Source of the DNA: DASUPK01 sp963736685
GTDB lineage: Bacteria; Actinomycetota; Thermoleophilia; Solirubrobacterales; 70-9
Length of the DNA: 64,000 bases
Assembly (NCBI GenBank): GCA_963736685.1
Contig: CAVTPZ010000027.1
Span: forward strand, 1 to 64,000
Direction of reading: 5' to 3'
In this document: piece after piece, positions 41,784 to 48,682 of the stretch
How positions within the stretch are numbered: the first letter of the stretch is position 1
Layout of the letters: each line of letters opens with the position of its first letter
Translations under genes and position numbers: made by a program
The notes under the pieces: generated by a model
What the model was told of the DNA's origin: nothing
The model's database searches: none
Seen by the model: only the letters and a program-made list of their open reading frames with translations

Positions 41784-41846
41784 TCACCGGTGCGATGTCA
41801 AACGACGAAAGCCGGCAAGCGCGACCTCGACGTTCTCCTCCGACAT
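41784..41846 (-). pseudogene. SnoaL-like 5' end remnant with promoter
   Basis: ATG 41846 then MSEENVEVALAGFRRL, stop after 20 codons. Upstream is GGTACT-N9-ATG and a B then A hairpin, and the ~75-base segment is about 80% identical to the promoter and start of the gene at 10841. A SnoaL start cut off after about eight codons. Confidence 0.7.
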
Positions 41847-41868
41847 CGTCCGCGCAGTACCTCGTGAA

Positions 41869-41923
41869 GACCGCTGCTTTCCATGCAAAGCGGGACTACT
41901 GCTTCTCGTCCAAAGCAGCGGTC
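41869..41923 (+). repeat. A+B composite palindrome with 12-bp outer arms
   Basis: GACCGCTGCTTT at 41869-41880 and AAAGCAGCGGTC at 41912-41923 are perfect inverted repeats; inside them lie the right arm of A (CCATGCAAAGCGG) and the left arm of B (GCTTCTCGTCC). Thus the 55-bp unit can fold as two small hairpins or one long one. Confidence 0.85.
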
Positions 41924-42059
41924 AGTCCGGGCCTTAGGAAGCGCGCAGCCCAAATTTATCCGTGGTGCCCACAGGAATAGATCCGGGTTGAGCACGGAGT
42001 TCACGCGAAGCGCTGAAAAGTATGGTCGGAGGGGAGCCAGGAGAAATGGAGAAGGTGAA

Positions 42060-42488
42060 ATGGCCGTATCAGACCAATTGAGCAAGTTGACAGCTCGGGC
42101 CAAAGAAGCAGAAGACCGAGCGGCTGCCGCACAGGCCAAGGACAAGGCCCAGCTGCAGCAGGACGTTCAGCAGGCGCGTGAAACGGCGCAGGCCGATGCC
42201 GATCAGCTTCACAAGGACGTCGAGGAAGGCAAGGGGAAGGTCTCTGCCTGGTGGCACGACGTGCAGCGTTCATGGCACGAACACCTCGCCGCAATTCGTG
42301 AGGACTTCGACCGCAAGCGGGCAGAGCACAACACCGAGCGAGCTGAGGCGAACGCTGAGCAGGCCGAGGCTGACGCTTCCTTCGCGGTTGACTATGCGAA
42401 TGCCGCGATCGACGAAGCCGAGTACGCGGTGCTCGATGCTGCCCTTGCGAGGAAAGAGGCTGACGAACTGGCGGCGGCACCTAGCTAG
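42060..42488 (+). CDS. Coiled-coil protein of unknown function
   Basis: 142 aa, almost entirely helical and charged: heptad-like KLTARAKEAEDRAAAAQAKD, ADADQLHKDVEEGKGK, WHEHLAAIREDFDRKR, NTERAEANAEQAEADAS. It ends AALARKEADELAAAPS. No membrane helix. ATG 42060 follows GAAGGTG. Similar small helical proteins occur in actinobacteria without assigned function. Isolated, between hairpin repeats. Confidence 0.7.
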   Translation: MAVSDQLSKLTARAKEAEDRAAAAQAKDKAQLQQDVQQARETAQADADQLHKDVEEGKGKVSAWWHDVQRSWHEHLAAIREDFDRKRAEHNTERAEANAEQAEADASFAVDYANAAIDEAEYAVLDAALARKEADELAAAPS

Positions 42489-42574
42489 GTCGCCAGGAGG
42501 GCGTAGGCGGCTCGAAGACGCGGCCGAGTGAGATCAAAGTTCTCGAGTCGCCCACTCTCCCTGCCAGGCGTGGC

Positions 42575-42602
42575 ACCGCTGCTTTCCATGCAAAGCAGCG
42601 GT
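42575..42602. repeat. Lone perfect A-type palindrome
   Basis: ACCGCTGCTTT / AAAGCAGCGGT arms of 11 bp around CCATGC. The right arm matches the outer right arm of the composite at 41869, as if B's right arm joined A's loop. Confidence 0.85.
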
Positions 42603-42620
42603 CCTACGGTCATCAACGAC

Positions 42621-42983
42621 ATGGAACGCGCGGATGCTCCTCCCGCGCCCATCGGTAGCTTGTCGGCCGTGGATCGGGAAGACTTCAGACGTCAACTCGT
42701 GGCGAAGCTCGAGATTGAGAAAGCTCATGACGAGGTTCGGTTGGTGACGCTCAACGGGGTCGTGCTCGGGCGCCTAGGGCAGAACGCTGACTCCGGCCAT
42801 TGGGAGCTCGACTGGCGCATGGGGTGGAAACGGCTGTCGAGTCAACACGCGGGCAGCGGCGAGGCTGAACAAGCAGAGACCTGGGCAGTTGAGGAGATCG
42901 CCAACCTGATGGCCGTCGAGCGGTCGGCGATCGACGCTGGTGGGCCGTGGGGCAGGAGGTCACCCCCACCCGGCGTCAGCTAG
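42621..42983 (+). CDS. Hypothetical protein
   Basis: 120 aa from ATG 42621 (MERADAPPAPIGSLS). RQLVAKLEIEKAHDEVRLVTLNGVVLGRL and HWELDWRMGWKRLSS look like a small alpha/beta domain; no family recognised. Codon use is less GC3-biased than in core genes. The upstream hairpin (42575-42602) leaves a short leader with no clear Shine-Dalgarno. Confidence 0.4.
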   Translation: MERADAPPAPIGSLSAVDREDFRRQLVAKLEIEKAHDEVRLVTLNGVVLGRLGQNADSGHWELDWRMGWKRLSSQHAGSGEAEQAETWAVEEIANLMAVERSAIDAGGPWGRRSPPPGVS

Positions 42984-43274
42984 TCCCGGCTGGTCATCTC
43001 GACGCGGACGGTGAGCCCACGGCTGACAAGCGAGTCCAGTCCCCGTGCTAGACGCGGAAAAGCCCCCTCGTAATAGGGACTCTTCCGTACAACCTGCCTG
43101 GGCGCTCCAAATGGACTTTCGGGCGTTCCAAGAGGCATCCGTGACGCTACGCCCGCCCCTCAGCGGAATCATCCGTGTTTAGCACCGGGATGCCGAGCGC
43201 TATCTCTGTCCTCCTTAACGCATTAGAGGGCGTGATTTCCAAACCGCCGCTTCTCGTCCAAAGCGGTAGTCCAG
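42984..43274. other. Gene-free stretch ending in a B hairpin
   Basis: No convincing gene on either strand; only the B-type hairpin at its right end is structured. Confidence 0.4.
43243..43267 (-). repeat. B-type hairpin after a secreted-protein stop
   Basis: ACCGC-CGCTT...AAGCGGT; in gene sense it begins 7 bases after the stop of the 43275-44096 gene, as expected for a terminator-like 3' hairpin. Confidence 0.75.
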
Positions 43275-44096
43275 TTAGACGGGCAGCAACTGCGCCTTCT
43301 TACGGCACTTCTTCCGCGCCTTCTTTGACTGCTTCTTCTTGCACTTCTTGAGCGCGGCGGCGCGCTGGCCGGTCGGGGTACAGCTTTGGGTGGCGCTGGG
43401 TGCCACGGTGGTGGAGTCGTAGTAGGTGAAGTCCCCTGCGTAGTTGAGGATTCGGTCGAGATCGCTGCACCGCGCGCTGACGTAGTAATGCCCGGGAGCG
43501 GGTTGCAGGTTGTCGAGGGTGACCGCCAGGTGGCTGAGCGCGACGCCGGGCGTGTTCGGCCACCCGGTGATGTCAGCCATGGTCCCGAAGTCCCCCCCAC
43601 GGGAGGAGGGGGCAAGCACACCGGTGGGCGTCAAGTCGAGCAGGTCGCTGTTGAGGGAGATGTGCAGGTAGATCGTCGGGCTACCGGATGAGGGCTGGCC
43701 GTTGAACACGTCGATCACGCCAGTGATCGAGCTCGCGCTGCTGTATTGCGCGCTGCCGGATCCGACGACTGAACCGGGACAGGCTGCAAGCGCGTTCGCC
43801 CTTGTCTGGTTTGCAATCGACGCGAGCGGGCATTGGGGTATCCCGCTGGTGTCGAATGAGATGTCGTTGTCGAAGTGAAACGTGGTCTCGCGGGGTACCG
43901 GGTTGAACCCGCCGGAGTAGGTCGCGTCGAAGCCAAATGAGAGGCTCACCCCGGAGAGGGTGGTCAGGGATGTCGGCACCGGGGTGGCGCTGCCGCTCAT
44001 CGTGACGGTGCCGAGCGCCGCGCCCGCAGTCGCAGGCAGAACGGCGACTCCGATCAAGACACCGACCACTGCCGTCGCGAGTCTGAGCCGCTTCAC
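43275..44096 (-). CDS. Secreted protein with Lys/Cys-rich tail
   Basis: 273 aa. Signal peptide MKRLRLATAVVGVLIGVAV with cleavage after ATAGA. The mature part is beta-rich with FNPVPRETTFHFDNDISFDTSG, LASIANQTRANALAAC and GSAQYSS, all suggesting an extracellular adhesion or surface fold. It ends LKKCKKKQSKKARKKCRKKA then QLLPV, a Lys/Cys-rich tail that recurs on exported proteins of this bacterial group and may anchor or bind envelope polymers (inference). Function unknown. Confidence 0.7.
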   Translation of the reverse strand: MKRLRLATAVVGVLIGVAVLPATAGAALGTVTMSGSATPVPTSLTTLSGVSLSFGFDATYSGGFNPVPRETTFHFDNDISFDTSGIPQCPLASIANQTRANALAACPGSVVGSGSAQYSSASSITGVIDVFNGQPSSGSPTIYLHISLNSDLLDLTPTGVLAPSSRGGDFGTMADITGWPNTPGVALSHLAVTLDNLQPAPGHYYVSARCSDLDRILNYAGDFTYYDSTTVAPSATQSCTPTGQRAAALKKCKKKQSKKARKKCRKKAQLLPV

Positions 44097-44170
44097 GAGA
44101 CGATTCGAACCGTACCACCGCCGCGAGCCTCCCTGGGCGGACGCCAGGCTCCGCGTAGCCGAACATCAGC

Positions 44171-44218
44171 GCCGCTTCTCGTCCAAAGCGGCTATTCCGC
44201 TTCCCATGGAAAATGGCG
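44171..44218 (-). repeat. B-type hairpin plus degenerate A
   Basis: GCCGCTTCTCGTCCAAAGCGGC at 44171-44192 (perfect 7-bp arms), then ATTCCGCTTCCCATGGAAAATGGCG. Between two minus-strand secreted-protein genes. Confidence 0.75.
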
Positions 44219-44247
44219 ATTCCGGTGGCTCAGGACCGACCGCGCAG

Positions 44248-45132
44248 CTAGAGATTCTTCTTGAGCTTCACCTTCACCGACTGGGTGCTTGGGTCGCCAC
44301 CGGTCGGCGTGTACGTAACGGCGACGTTGAGCTTCACCTTGCCGGTCTCGTTCAGCGTGCGCCTCTTCTTGCCCTTCGCCTTGATCAGGAGCTGCGCCGG
44401 ACCCTGGGTCACCGCCTTGCTGATCCGAGCCCCGGCTGCAGACGCGACCGTGGCGCCATCGCCAGAACCGGCTAGGTCACCAGCATTTGGGACGTTCTCG
44501 GTGACGGTCGCGGTGCCCTTCTTCTTGTTGCGAGTGATCCCGCCAAGGCTGAAGCCGTTGTCTGGGACGAAGACGGCGGTGATGTTCGCGCGCAAGCCCG
44601 GGAAGGTACTGAACGTTCCCGATTGGCCGTCGGCGAGGGTGCCCATCAGGAAGAGGTACCGGTCAGGGGCGCTCGTGAAGGCGCAGGCGTTGGGTACGGA
44701 TATCGCGTTCTCGTCGTTGAGGCCGAGGACGTCACCAGGCTTGACTCCGATGCTGGCCGAGAAGGTATTCACCGCGCTCGGAGTCAGGTTTCGTGGACCG
44801 TCGTGGCCGACCACCGAGAAGACGTTTGTGCTCGAGACGAGGCGAAAGATCCTCATTGTCAGCATCTGTCCAGCGCCCGCGGCGGCGTTGTGACTCCACG
44901 AGGTGATCGTCCCCGTGCCTGGCACGACGTAGGAGTTGCCCGAGGTCACCGGCGCCTGGACCAGATCGCCGGGGCCATTGGTGCACGGAGCCGTCGGTGA
45001 TGTTCCGGGCGCCAGCTGGCCGATGGTGATCGCCGCATTGGCCGAGGGCACTGCGACTGACACGAGTAGGACGGTGCCGACGGCGATCGCCGCCACTCGG
45101 GATTGCACCCTCCCAGGAGGTCGCACGTGCAC
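44248..45132 (-). CDS. Secreted protein of unknown function
   Basis: 294 aa. N-terminal signal (RVAAIAVGTVLLVSVAVPSANA). Mature part begins ITIGQLAPGTSPTAPCTNGPGDL, then ITSWSHNAAAGAGQMLTMRIFRLV, which resembles extracellular beta-sandwich proteins found in actinobacterial exoproteomes; a Cys pair in CTNGP and NACAFTS may be a disulfide. The C-terminal 70 residues look like a second repeat domain (KVKLNVAVTYTPTGGD, SVKVKLKKNL). No enzyme motif. Confidence 0.7.
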   Translation of the reverse strand: MHVRPPGRVQSRVAAIAVGTVLLVSVAVPSANAAITIGQLAPGTSPTAPCTNGPGDLVQAPVTSGNSYVVPGTGTITSWSHNAAAGAGQMLTMRIFRLVSSTNVFSVVGHDGPRNLTPSAVNTFSASIGVKPGDVLGLNDENAISVPNACAFTSAPDRYLFLMGTLADGQSGTFSTFPGLRANITAVFVPDNGFSLGGITRNKKKGTATVTENVPNAGDLAGSGDGATVASAAGARISKAVTQGPAQLLIKAKGKKRRTLNETGKVKLNVAVTYTPTGGDPSTQSVKVKLKKNL

Positions 45133-45208
45133 CCCGTGAGCCTAGTTGCGGGCCCATGATCAAGTCAACTCAGCGACGCCGTGCTAGTGGGCCTCGCGGT
45201 CGCCCGCA

Positions 45209-45257
45209 ACCGCTGCTTTCCATGCAAGCGGATAGCCGCTTCTCGTCCAAAGCAGCT
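45209..45257 (-). repeat. A+B hairpin pair after the ELWxxDGT-repeat gene
   Basis: A (CCGCTGCTTTCCATGCAAGCGG, one base lost) and B (AGCCGCTTCTCGTCCAAAGCAGCT). In gene sense B starts 9 bases after the stop at 45267. Confidence 0.8.
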
Positions 45258-45266
45258 ACGAGGGTC

Positions 45267-46673
45267 CTATCCCTTCCTGCACTTCCCCTTCGCGCACGGT
45301 GGTGGCCCGGCCCTCCACAGCTCCCTGTTGTGCCTGCCGTCCTTGGCGGTGAAGAAGAGGGTGCCACCGACCGCGGTGAGATTCGTGGGCTCGCTGCTGC
45401 TGCTGCCACGGCGGATGTCCCTGACGATGGTCGTCCCGGCCCGGGTGCCGTCGCTTCGCCAGAGCTCCTGGCCGCTCCTCTTGTCGCTGCCGACGAGGTA
45501 GAGCGTGTCTTTGGCGGCCGTCAGCGACCCGCCCAAGCCGCCGCCAACGGGCTTTCCCTTAACGAGGGTCGTTCCTTGCGGGGTGCCGTCGCTTCGCCAC
45601 AGCCCTCCCCCGACACTGAAGTAGAGGATGCCCTTGACGGCGGTGAAGCCGAACAACGCGCCCTGTTTGACAAGAGTCGTGCCAGCCTCGGTGCCGTCGC
45701 TTCGCCACAGCCCATTTGGGATGGGACCGGGTCCTAGGGACGCCGAGAAGTAGAGGAGGCCCGTTGACGTTGGTTGGAGGTAGAGGGAGCTCCCCGGCCC
45801 CAAGTCCTTGACCATCGTCGTGCCGGCCTCGGTGCCGTCGCTTCGCCACAGCGCGCTGCCGCGGACGCCGTCGTCGGCGACGAAGTAAAGGATGCCGTTG
45901 ACGACGGTCAACTCCGGATCAAGGCAGCAGCCGGTTGGGCTGAGTTGGTCCTTGACGATGGTCGTTCCCGCCTCGGTCCCGTCGCTCCGCCACAGTCCTC
46001 CTGGACCGAAGAAGTAGAGGGCGCCGCGGAAATCGGTCAGGCCAAAGGCGCTCACGCTCTTGACCATGGTCGTCCCCGCCTGGGTGCCGTCGCTTCGCCA
46101 CAGCTCGCTGACGTGGTTGCCTTCCGACGCGGTGAGGTAGAGGGTGCCGTTGACGTCGGTGAGCTGTCCAGGCCCGCCTGAGCCCGGACCGGGGTTGATG
46201 TCCTTGACCATCCTCGTCCCCCGCGCCGTGCCGTCGCTTCGCCACAGCTCGGCCCCGTGGACGCCGTCGTCGGCCGTGAAGTAGATGATGCGGTTGACGG
46301 CCGTGATCCCGGAGAGGTCGCTCCCGTTCCGACCAGGCCTGATGTCCTTGACCATCCTCGTCCCTCGCCCCGTGCCGTCGCTTCGCCAGAGCTCGAAGCC
46401 GTGCTTGCCGTCGTTGGCGCTGAAGTAGAGGGTGCCGCGGACGTCCGTGAGATCGCCACCGTTGTAGATGCAGCCGCAATCCCCGCCGCCGTTGGTGGTG
46501 ATGCTGGGGGAGCGGCCCGGATTGATGTCCTTGAGCAGCACGGCCCCGCGGTGTCCGGCCGCCTGGGCGCCCGGAGTCGATACGAGCATCCCGAACGCGG
46601 CGATCAGCAGCGCCAGCCCGCACGCGAGTATTGATGGATGGTGGAAGGAGGGTTTCACTCCATGGTCTCCCAT
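45267..46673 (-). CDS. Secreted ELWxxDGT-repeat protein
   Basis: 468 aa. Signal peptide after a 16-residue basic start (ILACGLALLIAAFGMLVSTPGAQA). The mature chain is a beta-propeller-like array: LWRSDGT occurs eight times at about 45-50 residue spacing, each unit with LYFSANDG or FTADDG, then TRMVKDI or TTMVKDL. This ELWxxDGT repeat is known from Myxococcus and other bacteria. Likely surface or extracellular, binding or structural. The repeat is also visible in DNA as recurring CCGTCGCTTCGCC. Tail CAKGKCRKG. Confidence 0.85.
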   Translation of the reverse strand: MGDHGVKPSFHHPSILACGLALLIAAFGMLVSTPGAQAAGHRGAVLLKDINPGRSPSITTNGGGDCGCIYNGGDLTDVRGTLYFSANDGKHGFELWRSDGTGRGTRMVKDIRPGRNGSDLSGITAVNRIIYFTADDGVHGAELWRSDGTARGTRMVKDINPGPGSGGPGQLTDVNGTLYLTASEGNHVSELWRSDGTQAGTTMVKSVSAFGLTDFRGALYFFGPGGLWRSDGTEAGTTIVKDQLSPTGCCLDPELTVVNGILYFVADDGVRGSALWRSDGTEAGTTMVKDLGPGSSLYLQPTSTGLLYFSASLGPGPIPNGLWRSDGTEAGTTLVKQGALFGFTAVKGILYFSVGGGLWRSDGTPQGTTLVKGKPVGGGLGGSLTAAKDTLYLVGSDKRSGQELWRSDGTRAGTTIVRDIRRGSSSSEPTNLTAVGGTLFFTAKDGRHNRELWRAGPPPCAKGKCRKG

Positions 46674-46780
46674 TGGCCTCTACCACGCTAACCCTGGGAA
46701 TCCCGATCCGGACCGGTGTTGCCGACCCATCCCGCATCGTGGGGCACCACCGAGTAACAGCAATGCCTTGGGCGCCGAGA

Positions 46781-46823
46781 CCGGCACTTTCCATCAAAGC
46801 AGCGCTTCTCGTCCAAAGCGGGC
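46781..46823 (+). repeat. A+B hairpin pair (unit 1)
   Basis: Degenerate A (GGCACTTTCCATCAAAGCAGC) and B (GCGCTTCTCGTCCAAAGCGG), immediately followed by C copy 2. Confidence 0.7.
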
Positions 46824-46877
46824 GGGGCGCTTTACCGGTCGTATGTGCCGGTAGTTCGCCCCAGTCCGAGGGCAGGC
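46824..46877 (+). repeat. C-type hairpin repeat copy 2
   Basis: GGGGCGCTTTACCGGTCGTA... The first stem is TACCGG/CCGGTA around a 9-base loop (46839-46847), then GTTCGCCCCAGTCCGAGGGC. Confidence 0.8.
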
Positions 46878-46881
46878 GAGA

Positions 46882-46930
46882 ACCGCTGCTTTCCATGCAA
46901 AGGGGATAGCCGCTTCTCGTCCAAAGCGGC
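46882..46930 (+). repeat. A+B hairpin pair (unit 2)
   Basis: CCGCTGCTTTCCATGCAAAG followed after GGGATA by GCCGCTTCTCGTCCAAAGCG-GC. Confidence 0.85.
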
Positions 46931-46949
46931 CGTCACGGCGCATCTTCGC

Positions 46950-47003
46950 GGGGCTACTTACTCGTCATATAGGCGAGTAATTCGCCCCAGTCCGAGGGCG
47001 GAC
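46950..47003 (+). repeat. C-type hairpin repeat copy 3
   Basis: First stem TTACTCG (46958-46964) / CGAGTAA (46974-46980) around a 9-base loop, then TTCGCCCCAGTCCGAGGGCG with the GTCCG/CGGAC hairpin. Confidence 0.85.
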
Positions 47004-47006
47004 ATG

Positions 47007-47030
47007 AAGCGCTGCTTTCCATGCAAACCG
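47007..47030 (+). repeat. Truncated A hairpin
   Basis: GCGCTGCTTTCCATGCAAACCGC; left arm intact, right arm damaged, no B follows. Confidence 0.6.
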
Positions 47031-47058
47031 CATGTCTCTGACGTCTCGGCGTCGACGA

Positions 47059-48654
47059 CTAGAACAACGCCATGCCGGGCGCCACCGGAACTTCGACCAG
47101 CTCGGGCTTGCCTGAGCCGATCGCGCTCTCGAGCGCGGCGTGAAGCTCATCGCGGCTCGACACCGATTTCGCTGAGACCCCGTAGGACTCGGCCACCTTT
47201 GCCACCTCCAGGGCCGGGAGGTCCAGGCCGGGGGCGCCCTTCACCTCCTCCACGTCCGCGAACCACTTGAGGATCGAGTACTCCTCGTTGCGGAGGACCA
47301 GGAACGTAACCGGGACGTCATAGGCCGCGGCCGTCCAGAAGCCGGTGATCGCGTACTGGGCCGAGCCCTCGCCGAGCACGCAGACGACTGGGCGGTCCGG
47401 CTGGGCGAGCTGCACGCCGATCGCCCCGGCCAGCCCGAACCCGAGTCCGCCGCCGGCGCCGAAGTAGTAACTGCCGGGCTTCGAGATCCGCAGCTGGTTG
47501 CGAAGGGCCAGGGTGCTGGAGGGCGACTCGAGGACGATGATTCCGTCCTCGGGAAAGACCTGCGCGAGAGTGTTGTGGACCATCGTCGGCGTCAGCGGAT
47601 CGGTCTCGTCGCCGGCGCTCGGCTCGGGCAGCGGGTCCGGCTCGGCACGGTTTCCGTCGCCGACCTCGGCGAGCAGCGCGCGAATGGCGAGCGCCGGATC
47701 GCCCAGGATCACGTCCCCCATGGGGGCCCGCGCCGCCTCGTCGGGATCGCTGGTGATCGCGACGAGCGACGCGCCCTCGGGGAGCAGCGGCCCGGGGATA
47801 TACGGGTAGTACGGGAAGACGGAGGACCCGATCACCAGGATCAGGTCGCGGCCCTTGAGCGTCTCGGCCACCGGGCCAATCGCCGGAGGCAGAACACCTT
47901 GGAAGAGCGGATGTCCCTCCGGGAAACCGAGGCGGCCGCCGCCCGGCGCAGGCGAGGCGAAGACCGGCAGCTTCTGGCGCTCGGCGAGAGCGATCGCGTC
48001 ATCCCAGCCGCCACTCGTGTCGATGTCGGGGCCGGCGACCAGCACGGGGTTGCTCGCAGCCTCAAGGCGCTCCGCGAGCGACTTGATGGCTTCGGCGTCC
48101 GGGCCGGACCGGGGCTCGGAGGTGCGCTCGATGGCGGCGCCGGAGGCCTGATCGGCCTCGGCACTCCAGTCGTCCATCGGGAGCGAGACGAAGGTCGGCC
48201 CTCTAGGGGCGAGCGATGCCGTGTGGATCGCGCGTGCCAGCGCGTGAGGCACGTCCTCGGCCCGCGGCGGCTCGAAGCTCCACTTGACGAACGGGTGCAC
48301 GACGCGCGTCGCGTCCCGGTTGGTCAGGTTCGCCTGCATCGTGATGTGGGCCCGGACCTGCTGGCCGGCAGTCACGACGAGCGGCGAATGGTTCGCCTGC
48401 GCGTTGAAGATGGCGCCCATCCCGTTGCCGACGCCGGGCGCGGTGTGCAGGTTGACGTGGGCCGGGCCGCCAGAGGCCTGGGCATAGCCGTCGGCCATCC
48501 CGACCGCCACTGCCTCCTGGAGACCGAGCACGTAGCGGAAGTCATCGGGGAACTCGGCGAGCATCGGCAGCTCGGTCGAGCCCGGATTGCCGAAGATCGT
48601 CGTCATCCCGTGCTTGCGGAAGAGCTCGAAGGTCGCCTCGCGAACGCTCGCCAT
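47059..48654 (-). CDS. mdlC: Thiamine-pyrophosphate decarboxylase, benzoylformate-decarboxylase-like
   Basis: 531 aa, full family length. Begins MASVREATFELFRKHGMTTIFGNPGSTELPM, then LGLQEAVAVGMADGYAQASG with the catalytic Glu and the NLHTAPGVGNGMGAI motif containing a His. The TPP site near the C-terminus is GEGSAQYAITGFWTAAAYDVPVTFLVLRNEEYS (Mg/TPP-binding GEGS...NN-type region, with N-E replacing the usual double Asn). Benzoylformate decarboxylase converts phenylglyoxylate to benzaldehyde (EC 4.1.1.7); substrate assignment is by homology only. ATG 48654. Confidence 0.82.
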   Translation of the reverse strand: MASVREATFELFRKHGMTTIFGNPGSTELPMLAEFPDDFRYVLGLQEAVAVGMADGYAQASGGPAHVNLHTAPGVGNGMGAIFNAQANHSPLVVTAGQQVRAHITMQANLTNRDATRVVHPFVKWSFEPPRAEDVPHALARAIHTASLAPRGPTFVSLPMDDWSAEADQASGAAIERTSEPRSGPDAEAIKSLAERLEAASNPVLVAGPDIDTSGGWDDAIALAERQKLPVFASPAPGGGRLGFPEGHPLFQGVLPPAIGPVAETLKGRDLILVIGSSVFPYYPYIPGPLLPEGASLVAITSDPDEAARAPMGDVILGDPALAIRALLAEVGDGNRAEPDPLPEPSAGDETDPLTPTMVHNTLAQVFPEDGIIVLESPSSTLALRNQLRISKPGSYYFGAGGGLGFGLAGAIGVQLAQPDRPVVCVLGEGSAQYAITGFWTAAAYDVPVTFLVLRNEEYSILKWFADVEEVKGAPGLDLPALEVAKVAESYGVSAKSVSSRDELHAALESAIGSGKPELVEVPVAPGMALF

Positions 48655-48682
48655 CGGCCCGAACCCTAACCGGAGTGACTCC

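Larger units (their letters stand above)
46674..47058. other. Gene-free stretch packed with A, B and C hairpin repeats
   Basis: Contains A+B (46781-46823), C (46824-46877), A+B (46882-46930), C (46950-47003) and a truncated A (47007-47030): two and a half tandem A-B-C units of roughly 100-125 bp. No coding sequence recognised. Confidence 0.75.

Noticed and set aside
42960..43172. 70-aa minus-strand open frame
   Set aside because: No start signal, no conserved pattern, and atypical composition; treated as non-coding.
41371..47030. A/B hairpins as integron attC sites
   Set aside because: Although they flank small genes, no GTTRRRY/RYYYAAC core sites are seen and no integron integrase is present.
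46781..47030. CRISPR array
   Set aside because: Repeats are unequal, hairpins of three kinds, with no uniform spacers and no cas genes.
39240..47058. Insertion sequence or transposon
   Set aside because: No transposase-like gene and no target-site duplication could be identified around the repeats.
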